A program made the position numbers and the translations under genes. A DNA stretch of 31,458 nt from an uncultured Collinsella sp. GTDB taxonomy: Bacteria > Actinomycetota > Coriobacteriia > Coriobacteriales > Coriobacteriaceae. The first letter of the stretch is position 1. Each line of letters opens with the position of its first letter. The notes under the pieces were generated by a model that ran no database searches, was not told where the DNA came from, and was given only the letters and a program-made list of their open reading frames with translations. The stretch lies in contig CAKUEZ010000016.1 of NCBI GenBank assembly GCA_934646965.1, forward strand, positions 1 through 31,458, in the 5' to 3' direction. Shown piece after piece: positions 21,976 to 30,881 of the stretch.

Positions 21976-23358
21976 ATGGCTGAAACCGCATCTAAGCACA
22001 TTGACATGACGACCGGCTCACTGTGGCGCAATATTCCCCTGTTCGCGTTTCCTGTGGCCGCCACAAGCATCTTGGAGCAGCTATCGAACCTCATCGCCAC
22101 GGTCATTATCGGCAACTTCTCGGGCGACCAGGGAACCCTTGCCATGGCCGCCGTCGGCTCCAATGTGCCGCTCACCAGCCTGATGATCAACCTGTTTATC
22201 GGCCTGTCGCTTGGCTCCAACGTGGTCATCGCCAACGCCATCGGCCGCAACGACCAAAACATGGTCAAGCGTGCCGTCCACACCTCGATCCTCATGGCAC
22301 TCGTGGGCTTTGTCGTTATCGCACTGGGCGAGATCTTTGCCGAGCCCATGCTCGCCGCGCTCAATGTTCCAGCCGAAACCATGCCGCTCGCCTCACTCTA
22401 CCTGCGCGTCTTTTTGCTCAGCATGCCCTCGATCTTGCTCTATAACTTTGAGGCCGCGATCTTCCGCTCCGTCGGCATCACCCGCATGCCGCTGCAGGCG
22501 CTTGCCGTGTCCACCGTCCTCAACATTGGCCTGGACCTCATCTTTGTCCCCGTACTCCACTGGGGCGTCGCGGGCGTCGCCATCGCCACCGCCATCGCCT
22601 ACACCGTCAGCGCCGCTACGCTCTTTATCCGCCTGCTCAAGACCGACTCCGTCGTCCGCGTCACCCCACGCGATCTGGCTATCGACCCTGTCGCCCTCAA
22701 GCGCATCGTCAAGATCGGCCTGCCCGCCGGCATCCAAAGCGCTGTCTTTGCCGTCGCCAACATCATCATCCAGTCCGCCATCAACAGCTTGGGCACCGAG
22801 GTCATGGCGGCATCGAGCGCTGCCATGAGCCTGGAGTACGTGTGCTACAACCTGCTCAACAGCTTTAGCCAGGCCTGCACCACCTTTGTGGGACAAAACC
22901 ACGGCGCGCGCCAGATCGACCGCTGCACCAAGACGCTCAAGGTCTGCCTGGTCGAAGGTGGCATTGTCGCGCTCACCACCATCGTCATCATCGTCGGCTT
23001 GGGTCGCGAGATCCTGTCGCTCTTTAACAGCGATCCCAACATCGTCTCGATCGGCTATATCCGCGTGTGCTCGATCTTCCCTGCATACGCCTTTAGCATG
23101 TTCTACGAAAACATGTCCGGCTACCTGCGCGGCTTTGGCATCTCGCTCATGCCTGCCCTCATCACCATGATCTGCGTCTGCGGCATCCGCTTCTACTGGG
23201 TGTTCTGCGTGTTCCCGCACTTCCGCACGTTCGCCAACATCATGATGGTCTACCCCATCAGTCTGGGCACCACGGCGTTCTTTATGGTCGTAGCGGTATT
23301 GCTCTGCCACCCGGCGCGCACCTACCGCCTGGCCCAGGCCAAGGCAGAGGCGCGCTAG
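21976..23358 (+). CDS. MATE-family multidrug/cation exporter
   Basis: The 460-residue membrane protein has about 12 predicted helices in two MatE repeats. The opening is SLWRNIPLFAFPVAATSILEQLSNLIATVIIGNF, with the typical P-x(n)-E-Q-N-x-D/I-x-G pattern of the first MATE helix, and the second repeat begins KRIVKIGLPAGIQSAVFAVANIIIQSAINSLG. Members export drugs, toxins or metabolites in exchange for Na+ or H+; the substrate is not predictable. The ribosome binding site is weak (AGATTGAGAG). The 22-bp inverted repeat upstream could influence its expression. Confidence 0.93.
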   Translation: MAETASKHIDMTTGSLWRNIPLFAFPVAATSILEQLSNLIATVIIGNFSGDQGTLAMAAVGSNVPLTSLMINLFIGLSLGSNVVIANAIGRNDQNMVKRAVHTSILMALVGFVVIALGEIFAEPMLAALNVPAETMPLASLYLRVFLLSMPSILLYNFEAAIFRSVGITRMPLQALAVSTVLNIGLDLIFVPVLHWGVAGVAIATAIAYTVSAATLFIRLLKTDSVVRVTPRDLAIDPVALKRIVKIGLPAGIQSAVFAVANIIIQSAINSLGTEVMAASSAAMSLEYVCYNLLNSFSQACTTFVGQNHGARQIDRCTKTLKVCLVEGGIVALTTIVIIVGLGREILSLFNSDPNIVSIGYIRVCSIFPAYAFSMFYENMSGYLRGFGISLMPALITMICVCGIRFYWVFCVFPHFRTFANIMMVYPISLGTTAFFMVVAVLLCHPARTYRLAQAKAEAR

Positions 23359-23384
23359 ACGAAACCTCAAGCGCCGCGCAATCG

Positions 23385-24251
23385 CTAATTGACGATATGC
23401 GAGCTCATGTAATCGATAAAGCGCCTGGTGGCAATGGGCATGGTGTCCCAGCTGCGCCAGGCCGCCACCACGTCGCGCGAAGGGGCATGCACGATGGGCC
23501 GCACGCGAATATCAGCCCTCATGCCCTCGACGGTACGGCGATAGAGCATGCTCACGCCCAGCCCCTCCTCAACCATCGCCATAATGGTGTAGTCATCGGT
23601 GACCTCGCTCGTCACATGCGGCGATAGCCCGTGTGCGGCAAACGCGTCAAGCACCAGGCTCTGTTCGCCTTCGTCCAGCAGCACAAATGGCTCGGACGCC
23701 AAATCGGCAAGCGTGACCTTTTCCTTTGCCGTCAGCGGATGCGTTGCCGGCAGCAGCGCCACGAGCTCATCGTGATAGACCACGCGCTTCTGAAGCCCGG
23801 CGGTAAACCCACGTGCCGTAAAGCAAAAATCCACCACGCCGTCGTGCACCCACTGGGCATTGCGCGTGTAATCACCCTGTTTGAGGGTAAAACGCACACC
23901 CGGATGCAGCGTTCCAAAGTCGCGGATCACGCGCGGCAGCACGGTTCGGCTCACGTTGGTAAACGTTGCAATGCGAATGTCGGTCGACGACAGGCCCAGC
24001 AGCTCCTGGCGCTTGCCCTCGAGCTCGGCCTCGGCCGTCACGATCTGACGCAGGTACGGTAGATACTGCTTACCGTCGCGCGTAAGCGAGACGCCCTGCT
24101 TACCGCGTTCGATGAGCGTGGTGCCCAGCTCGCGTTCGAGCGCCTTGACCGCCTGGCTCACCGCGCTCTGCGTATAGCCCAGCTCGTCGGCCGCGCTCTT
24201 AAGGCTGCCACGATCGACCACCATACAAACAATCTGATACCGCGATGCCAT
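23385..24251 (-). CDS. LysR-family transcriptional regulator
   Basis: The 288-residue protein has an N-terminal winged helix-turn-helix (MASRYQIVCMVVDRGSLKSAADELGYTQSAVSQAVKALERELG) and a C-terminal effector-binding domain from about residue 88 (DIRIATFTNVSRTVLPRVIRDF). LysR proteins generally bind about 15-bp dyads in divergent promoters and respond to a small molecule. It is divergently transcribed from an EamA transporter gene across a 158-bp gap with two 15-bp direct repeats, so control of that transporter is likely. The effector is unknown. The ribosome binding site is TGGAGG, 5 bp before the ATG. Confidence 0.94.
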   Translation of the reverse strand: MASRYQIVCMVVDRGSLKSAADELGYTQSAVSQAVKALERELGTTLIERGKQGVSLTRDGKQYLPYLRQIVTAEAELEGKRQELLGLSSTDIRIATFTNVSRTVLPRVIRDFGTLHPGVRFTLKQGDYTRNAQWVHDGVVDFCFTARGFTAGLQKRVVYHDELVALLPATHPLTAKEKVTLADLASEPFVLLDEGEQSLVLDAFAAHGLSPHVTSEVTDDYTIMAMVEEGLGVSMLYRRTVEGMRADIRVRPIVHAPSRDVVAAWRSWDTMPIATRRFIDYMSSHIVN

Positions 24252-24305
24252 CTTGCCTCCACATTGACGCAGTCGTAAAACGTTTTGCCAGCGCTTTTCT
24301 TGCCT

Positions 24306-24350
24306 ACATTAGCTTTGCTTAATCATACTGAAGATACATTCGCTTTACTA
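24306..24350. promoter_or_regulatory. Two 15-bp direct repeats 30 bp apart, candidate LysR sites
   Basis: ACATTAGCTTTGCTT (24306-24320) and ACATTCGCTTTACTA (24336-24350) match at 12 of 15 positions and start exactly 30 bp apart, about three helical turns. The first overlaps the dyad ATTAGCTTTGCTTAAT, which fits the LysR T-N11-A pattern. Position between the divergent regulator and transporter genes supports a recognition/activation site pair. Confidence 0.55.
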
Positions 24351-24409
24351 CATCCATATCTGAGCGCAGAATCCTTTTTGCGAAACCGTTCTGTAACAAA
24401 AGGAGTCCC

Positions 24410-25312
24410 ATGGATCGCAAAAAAGCAATCGCGCTCTCATTTTCCGTTCCCGTTGCATGGGGCTTTTCGTACCCCCTCATGAAGATCGGCATGGACAGCA
24501 TGAACGCCACGAGCATCGTCGCGCTGCGCTGCCTCATCGCCTTTGCGGCCTGCTTGTTGCTCTTCCATAAGCACGCCTTCCGCATCAACCGCGACCTTAT
24601 GGTCCGCGCCGCCATTATCGGCGCCATCATGGCAACCGAGCTCACCTGCATGTGCCTGGGTTCCAGCCTCACCTCTGCCTCTACCGCCGGCTTTTTGCAG
24701 AGCCTGACGGTCGTAATCGTTCCGTTTGCCAACGCCGCCCTACTGCGTCGCGCCCCCGAGCGCAAGGTGCTCGTCGGCACCGCTATCGTCACCTGCGGCA
24801 CGCTGCTGCTCTCGGGCGCCGACTTTACCAGCCTGAACCCCGGCGCGATCATCATGCTGCTCTCCGCCTTTGTCTACGCCGGGCACATCATCGTTGCCAA
24901 GCGTTTTGTCGAAGAAGTCGACCCACTGTCCCTGGGCGTTTGGCAGCTGGGCTTTGGCGGCCTGTTCTCGGGCATCGCCGCATGCGTCTTTGGCGGCTTT
25001 ACGCTTCCCAGCACGCCCAGCGAGATTGTGGTTGTCGTTGCCCTCGCGCTCATCTGCTCGGCCTACGGCTTCATCACGCAAACGCTCGTGCAGCCTCATG
25101 TGCCCGCCGAGACCACCGGCTTTGCCTTCTCGCTTGAGCCGGTCTGCTCCGCCGTCTTCTCGTTCTTCCTCGTTGGCGAAGTCCTGAGCCCCATCGCCTT
25201 CCTGGGCGCCGCCCTCATCCTCACCGGCGTCATGGTGGCGACCGTCGAGCTTCCGCGCCTTCATGCACGCAGCCACGCTCGTATAGCAGGAACACCCGAG
25301 CACGTCTCCTAG
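24410..25312 (+). CDS. EamA/DMT-superfamily transporter
   Basis: The 300-residue protein has ten predicted helices in two EamA repeats. The first opens ALSFSVPVAWGFSYPLMKIGMDSM and the second GAIIMLLSAFVYAGHIIVAKRFVEEVDPLSLGVWQLGFGGL. The last pair includes the typical EPVCSAVFSFFLVGEVLSPIAFLGAALILTGV. Such carriers export amino acids or other small metabolites. AAAAGGAG precedes the ATG. Divergent pairing with a LysR regulator suggests metabolite-induced export, an inference from context. Confidence 0.93.
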   Translation: MDRKKAIALSFSVPVAWGFSYPLMKIGMDSMNATSIVALRCLIAFAACLLLFHKHAFRINRDLMVRAAIIGAIMATELTCMCLGSSLTSASTAGFLQSLTVVIVPFANAALLRRAPERKVLVGTAIVTCGTLLLSGADFTSLNPGAIIMLLSAFVYAGHIIVAKRFVEEVDPLSLGVWQLGFGGLFSGIAACVFGGFTLPSTPSEIVVVVALALICSAYGFITQTLVQPHVPAETTGFAFSLEPVCSAVFSFFLVGEVLSPIAFLGAALILTGVMVATVELPRLHARSHARIAGTPEHVS

Positions 25313-25361
25313 AGCTCCGCGCTTTTATACACACCGCGGTCCAGCAGCCATCGGACGCCCT

Positions 25362-25367
25362 TACAAT
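25362..25367 (+). promoter_or_regulatory. Possible -10 element for ung
   Basis: TACAAT lies 35 bp before the ung start codon in an otherwise gene-free gap. No clear -35 at 17 bp. The same TACAAT hexamer occurs in other promoter-position gaps here (17701, 20385, and minus strand 29416-29421 before prfC). Confidence 0.35.
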
Positions 25368-25402
25368 AGATGCCAGCAAAGCATCTACGTACAAGGAGCC
25401 CC

Positions 25403-26128
25403 ATGGACACCGCAACTCGCGACCGCAACATAGCAACTTGGTTGGGCGATGCGCCGCAGCCGGTACGTGACACCACGAACCAGTTGCTCGAGCGCATCGC
25501 CCTTTTGCGTGCCGAGCAGACCATCTACCCGGCACAGGACGACATCCTCAACGCGCTTGCCTATACGCCGGCGGATCAGGTCAAAGTCGTCATCTTAGGC
25601 CAAGACCCCTACCATGGGCCCAACCAGGCCATGGGGCTATCGTTCTCGGTTCCCGCGACGCAAACCAAGCTACCGCCGAGCCTGCGCAACATCTATAAGG
25701 AACTCAATGCCGATCTGGGCTGCCCCATCCCGGCCACGGGCGATCTGACGCCATGGGTGCAGCAGGGCGTCCTACTTCTTAACACCACACTCACCGTGCG
25801 CGAACACGCCGCCAACTCACACGCCAAGCTAGGCTGGAGCACCCTGACCGACTACATCATCGAGCGCTGCTGCCAGCTACCCCAGCCCGTGGTCTTTTTG
25901 GCCTGGGGCCGCTTTGCTCAGCAGATGGTCGAGGGCAAGCTCGCCGCAACCGGCGCGAGCGAGGCGACCGGCAAGTTCTGTCTGGCGTCAACGCACCCCT
26001 CGCCGCTTTCGGCCAACCGGGCCACAGCAGAGCTCCCCGCTTTTATGGGCTCGCGCCCCTTCTCCGCTGCCGATCGGCTACTCGAACAGCACGGCTCGAC
26101 CCCCGTCAACTGGACTTGCCTCGGCTAA
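25403..26128 (+). CDS. ung: Uracil-DNA glycosylase (family 1)
   Basis: Ung excises uracil from DNA and starts base-excision repair. The 241-residue protein has the catalytic water-activating loop GQDPYHG (66-72, Asp68), the uracil-binding GLSFSVP, the LLLNTTLTVR segment and the C-terminal HPSPLS loop (His198). These are all family-1 hallmarks. The ATG at 25403 has AAGGAG 4 bp before it; the short in-frame extension to 25370 lacks a ribosome binding site. A strong bidirectional terminator follows. Confidence 0.96.
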   Translation: MDTATRDRNIATWLGDAPQPVRDTTNQLLERIALLRAEQTIYPAQDDILNALAYTPADQVKVVILGQDPYHGPNQAMGLSFSVPATQTKLPPSLRNIYKELNADLGCPIPATGDLTPWVQQGVLLLNTTLTVREHAANSHAKLGWSTLTDYIIERCCQLPQPVVFLAWGRFAQQMVEGKLAATGASEATGKFCLASTHPSPLSANRATAELPAFMGSRPFSAADRLLEQHGSTPVNWTCLG

Positions 26129-26142
26129 AAATCGATACTTCA

Positions 26143-26182
26143 AAAACGCGCCCGACGGCAATCTTGCCATCGGGCGCGTTTT
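26143..26182. terminator. Bidirectional terminator between ung and SDR gene
   Basis: AAAACGCGCCCGA (26143-26155) pairs with TCGGGCGCGTTTT (26170-26182), and GGCAA pairs with TTGCC inside, giving an 18-bp stem with single unpaired bases and a 2-nt tip. A-run and T-run flank it. It ends 2 bp before the convergent SDR stop. Confidence 0.92.
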
Positions 26183-26183
26183 G

Positions 26184-26864
26184 CTATTCGGGCCAAATAA
26201 ATTGTGTGCGGCCGGCCTCGCCACCGTCAATGAGCAGACTCTGCCCGGTCATAAACCGGTTGGTCACGCCCACAAAGTAGATCCACTCGGCGATCTCTTG
26301 GGCGGTTGCCCAGCGTTTAAGCGGCGTGAGCTCCATAATCTGGTTCCACAGGTGCTCGTCTTCCATCACACAACGGTTGAGCGGCGTGATAACGCCGCCC
26401 GGGTCCACACTGTTGGCGATGGCCTGCGGCGCCAGGCGGTTTGCAAGGTTCTTGGTGTAGGCGATAACGCCGCCCTTGCTGGCAGCATAGGCGGGAAACT
26501 CCGATCCCGTATGTCCGCTCGCCGACCCCACATTGACCACGGATTTGATAGCCGGCGTCGGCTTTGCGGCAAGCCCCTCCCCCACAAAGGCGTAACACTC
26601 GGTCACGTTGATGGTGCCACACAGGTTGGCGGCGATGTCGTCAGCCGAATCCTGCGTACCGGCAACGTTTACGATTACCTGGGGTTCAAGGTTAACTGGA
26701 AACGAGTCCGGCTCGCGTACATCAACGATCAGATGGCGGTAGCGCTCGTGTTCGACCGCCGCCGGCAGCAGATCAAAGCCCACGACCTCGTGGCCCTCGT
26801 CCAAAAAGCGCTGCACGCACGCGGCTCCGATACCGCCCGAAGCGCCCGTGATCAAAACCCGCAT
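26184..26864 (-). CDS. Short-chain dehydrogenase/reductase (SDR)
   Basis: The 226-residue protein is a classical SDR: cofactor loop TGASGGIG (6-13), NVAG (66-69), catalytic Ser near SVVNVGSASG, and YxxxK (YAASK, 126-130). PGGVITPLN follows, and the C-terminal FMTGQSLLIDGGEAG. The acidic residue after beta2 (GFDLL) favours NAD over NADP. The substrate is unknown. Its ribosome binding site TAAGGAG contains the stop codon of the upstream transporter gene, 9 bp away, so the two are almost certainly one operon. No queuosine-pathway SDR is known to me, so the shared transcript may not reflect a shared pathway. Confidence 0.93.
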   Translation of the reverse strand: MRVLITGASGGIGAACVQRFLDEGHEVVGFDLLPAAVEHERYRHLIVDVREPDSFPVNLEPQVIVNVAGTQDSADDIAANLCGTINVTECYAFVGEGLAAKPTPAIKSVVNVGSASGHTGSEFPAYAASKGGVIAYTKNLANRLAPQAIANSVDPGGVITPLNRCVMEDEHLWNQIMELTPLKRWATAQEIAEWIYFVGVTNRFMTGQSLLIDGGEAGRTQFIWPE

Positions 26865-26873
26865 ACTTGCTCC

Positions 26874-27596
26874 TTAGGCAGTTGCGTGACGCTCGAGATA
26901 CTCGGCGCCCACGTTCTCGCGCTCCCAGCTGCGCACGACCTTGTAGCCCACGGGGCTCAGGAAGACCTCGCACAGCAGCTCGGCGACGGCACCGGTCAGC
27001 GAGCACATAAGGACCTGCACCCAGGTCCAGCCAAAGAACGTGTGGCTCACCACAATGGCGAAGACCAGGTTGTCGACAAACTGGCCAATGCCCGTGGACA
27101 CATAGGAACGAAAGGCAAAACTCGCAAAGTTATTCTTTTTGAGCATGCGACCGAGCGATTGGTTGAGCGTGGAGTTGACCACGGCAGAGGTGAGCATGGC
27201 CAACGACGAGCCAAACACCACGTACCAGGTGCCGCCAATCGTGGCGTTGAGGGCGGTGTTGACCTCGATCATGCCCGTGTCGTAGTAGGCGCCCCACATG
27301 CCGGGCGTGAGCGAGCACAGCCAAAAGCACAGGCTCACGGCCAGGTTAACCAGCAGTGCGAGGATAGAGATTTTGATGGATGCCTTGGCGCCAAAGCGCT
27401 TGCAGATCATGTCCTGGCACAAAAACGAGACCCAGCTCACCACAAAGCCGCAGTCGAGCGCCAGATACGGCAGGCTGATGAGCTCTTTGTTGGCCAGCAG
27501 GTTCATCATGATAACGCTCACGATAAACAGCGAAACCGTTGCCGCGGGAATGTTCCGCAACAGGACTTTGTAGTCCTCCATGACCTTCTTGATCAT
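26874..27596 (-). CDS. VUT/YhhQ-family queuosine-precursor transporter
   Basis: The 240-residue membrane protein has about six helices: IPAATVSLFIVSVIMMNLLANK, LDCGFVVSWVSFLCQDMICKRFG, ISILALLVNLAVSLCFWLC, and, near the end, STGIGQFVDNLVFAIVVSHTFFGWTWVQVLMCSLTGAVAELLCEVFLSPVGYKVV. The D-x(n)-D-x-I-x-K-x-G and GQFVDN motifs fit the COG1738 family, which imports queuine or preQ0/preQ1 for tRNA queuosine synthesis. The ATG at 27596 was chosen because AAAGGAG lies 6 bp before it; the longer frame to 27734 runs back through the leader and promoter. A preQ1-like leader structure supports the substrate assignment. Confidence 0.88.
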   Translation of the reverse strand: MIKKVMEDYKVLLRNIPAATVSLFIVSVIMMNLLANKELISLPYLALDCGFVVSWVSFLCQDMICKRFGAKASIKISILALLVNLAVSLCFWLCSLTPGMWGAYYDTGMIEVNTALNATIGGTWYVVFGSSLAMLTSAVVNSTLNQSLGRMLKKNNFASFAFRSYVSTGIGQFVDNLVFAIVVSHTFFGWTWVQVLMCSLTGAVAELLCEVFLSPVGYKVVRSWERENVGAEYLERHATA

Positions 27597-27599
27597 TAT

Positions 27600-27651
27600 G
27601 TACTCCTTTGGTTTTAGGTTTAACGAGCAGGATATCGGAACCGAACTGCTC
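27600..27651 (-). ncRNA. Candidate preQ1-I-like riboswitch
   Basis: In transcript direction: stem GAGCAG (27651-27646), loop starting UUCGGUUCC, closing CUGCUC (27630-27625), then an A-rich tail GUUAAACCUAAAACC leading into the AAAGGAG ribosome binding site. Loop GGU(U) can pair with tail (A)ACC, giving the hairpin-plus-pseudoknot layout of preQ1-I, whose loop also starts UUC and whose tail also adjoins the ribosome binding site. The downstream gene is a queuosine-precursor-type transporter. The motif was judged by eye and exact consensus positions were not verified. Confidence 0.45.
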
Positions 27652-27681
27652 GGCCGCCCCGGTCTTGAGGCGACGGTGGGT

Positions 27682-27710
27682 ATGATAGCTGCTCCGCCGG
27701 CGGCAGGCAA
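27682..27710 (-). promoter_or_regulatory. Promoter of transporter/SDR operon
   Basis: On the minus strand TTGCCT (27710-27705) is 17 bp from TATCAT (27687-27682). It predicts a leader of about 80 nt, the right size for the candidate riboswitch. Confidence 0.6.
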
Positions 27711-27716
27711 GCAACG

Positions 27717-27746
27717 GGCGCGGCAGCCCCGCAAGGCTACCGCGCC
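27717..27746 (-). terminator. Hairpin after prfC
   Basis: On the minus strand GGCGCGGTAGCC (27746-27735) pairs with GGCTGCCGCGCC (27728-27717) with one G-U pair and a 6-nt loop. It starts 7 bp after the prfC stop. The T-run is weak. Confidence 0.65.
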
Positions 27747-27752
27747 GATGCA

Positions 27753-29366
<1,614 letters not shown>

Positions 29367-29517
29367 GCGGATCCTTTCTTGCGTTCTATATGCATTACGT
29401 CGATGTAACTTGTCTATTGTAGCCGCGAAATGCTGCGGCAGGGCGCCTATCAGGACAAATTCATCAGCTGAGGTATGGGCGACGGGCTGTAGGCGGCCGG
29501 CAATCCCGATTTTCCTC

Positions 29518-29568
29518 TTGCGTAACTGTGCATAGTGTATATATACTGTGCTTACCGGTTATATACAC
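29518..29568 (+). promoter_or_regulatory. Promoter and palindromic operator of GntR/ABC operon
   Basis: TTGCGT (29518-29523), 18 bp, TATACT (29542-29547) form a plausible promoter. GTGTATATA (29535-29543) and TATATACAC (29560-29568) are perfect 9-bp inverted repeats, and GTATATATAC (29537-29546) is itself palindromic. The first arm overlaps the -10, as expected for autorepression by the adjacent GntR protein. Confidence 0.65.
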
Positions 29569-29595
29569 GTATAGCCCATCAGCTAAGGAGCCGCT

Positions 29596-29976
29596 GTGGA
29601 CATCATCCTATCCAATTCGAGCGACAAGCCCATCTACGAGCAGATATCCTCGCAGGTCAAGGCTCAAATCCTTTCGGGCGTACTCGCCGCGGGGGCCAAA
29701 CTCCCCAGCATCCGCGCACTCGCAAGCGACCTCGGCGTGAGCGTCATCACCACCAAGCGCGCCTACGCCGACCTAGAGCAGCTCGGTTTTATCTGCACCG
29801 TGCAAGGCAAAGGCTGCTTTGTCGCCGAGGGCAACCAAGAGCTCTTGCGCGAAAGTCAGCTCTGCCATATCGAGGAGCTGCTTGCCCAGGCGGCGGAGCA
29901 AGCCGACACCCTGGGCGTCACGCGCGAGAAGTTGCACGAAATGCTCGACCTTGTAGCCCCCGAAACCATGCAGTAG
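29596..29976 (+). CDS. YtrA-subfamily GntR transcriptional regulator
   Basis: The 126-residue protein has a winged helix-turn-helix (SDKPIYEQISSQVKAQILSGVLAAGAKLPSIRALASDLGVSVITTKRAYADLEQLGFICTVQGKGCFV, residues 9-76) and only a short helical C-terminal dimerisation segment (about 80-120), the hallmark of the YtrA subfamily. Such repressors usually control the ABC transporter encoded just downstream and often respond to cell-wall stress. The GTG start at 29596 follows TAAGGAG. The ABC ATPase gene begins 23 bp after its stop. Confidence 0.94.
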   Translation: MDIILSNSSDKPIYEQISSQVKAQILSGVLAAGAKLPSIRALASDLGVSVITTKRAYADLEQLGFICTVQGKGCFVAEGNQELLRESQLCHIEELLAQAAEQADTLGVTREKLHEMLDLVAPETMQ

Positions 29977-29999
29977 CCATCTGCAAGAAAGGCTATACC

Positions 30000-30881
30000 A
30001 TGCAAAACTTGCTAGAACTCAAAGGTGTCTCACGCCGTGTAAGCGACCGCTTTTCGCTGCGCGATGTCACGCTTGCCGTAGAACCGGGCCAGATCGTTGG
30101 CTTTGTGGGAGCAAACGGCGCCGGCAAGACAACGACCATCCGTGCCGCGCTCGGCCTCATAAAGCTCGATACCGGCGAGGTGCATCTGTTTGGACAGCGC
30201 TGCGATGCCAACGCACCCGATGAACAGCAGCGCCGCACACGCTCGCGCATCGGACTCGTGCTGGACACGTGCCCCTTCCCTTCCACGCTCAAGGTGGCGG
30301 AAGTTGAAGCGCTCGTTAGCCCAGCGTACCCCACGTGGAGCCACGAAACGTTTGCTGGCCTCATCAACCGGTTTGACCTGGACCCCAAGGCAAAGGTCAA
30401 GGACCTCTCCCGCGGCATGGGCATGAAGCTGCAGCTCGCGTGCGCACTCAGCCACAAGGCCGAGTTGCTCATCCTGGACGAAGCCACGGCAGGCCTCGAT
30501 CCCATGGCACGCGAGGAGCTGCTCGACGAGTTGCTCGCCTTTGTTGCCGACGGACAGCGCGGCGTATTGTTCTCGAGCCACATTACATCCGATCTTGAAC
30601 GCGCCGCTGACCGCGTCGTCTGCATCGATAACGGCTCGATTGTGTTCGATTTGCCGCGCGAGGACATTACCGACCGCGCCGGCATTGCCCACTGCACCCA
30701 AGCGCAAGCTGCCGAGCTGATGGCTTGTGTCGAGAGCGCCCGCGCCACCCGTCATGCCTACAGCGTGGACGTGCTCGTGCCCAATCGCCGCGAAGCGCTC
30801 GAAGCATTTCCCGAGATTCCCTGTGACCGGATTTCCATCGATGACTACCTGCGCCTTACGCTGAAAGGAGCCGCCAAATGA
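30000..30881 (+). CDS. ABC transporter ATP-binding protein
   Basis: The 293-residue protein has Walker A GANGAGKT (37-44), signature LSRGM (136-140, a variant of LSGGQ), Walker B LLILDEATAGLDP (156-168) and the switch His in SSHI. About 80 C-terminal residues follow the nucleotide domain, as in BcrA/CcmA/YtrB-type export ATPases. The ATG at 30000 is preceded by AAAGG; the longer frame upstream overlaps the GntR gene. It ends in an ATGA overlap with the permease gene. It should energise the downstream permease, for export of an antimicrobial or another unidentified substrate. Confidence 0.94.
   Translation: MQNLLELKGVSRRVSDRFSLRDVTLAVEPGQIVGFVGANGAGKTTTIRAALGLIKLDTGEVHLFGQRCDANAPDEQQRRTRSRIGLVLDTCPFPSTLKVAEVEALVSPAYPTWSHETFAGLINRFDLDPKAKVKDLSRGMGMKLQLACALSHKAELLILDEATAGLDPMAREELLDELLAFVADGQRGVLFSSHITSDLERAADRVVCIDNGSIVFDLPREDITDRAGIAHCTQAQAAELMACVESARATRHAYSVDVLVPNRREALEAFPEIPCDRISIDDYLRLTLKGAAK

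Noticed and set aside
25914..27617. 567-codon plus-strand frame spanning the ung end, SDR and transporter genes
   Set aside because: It crosses a strong terminator and lies antisense to two well-supported genes.
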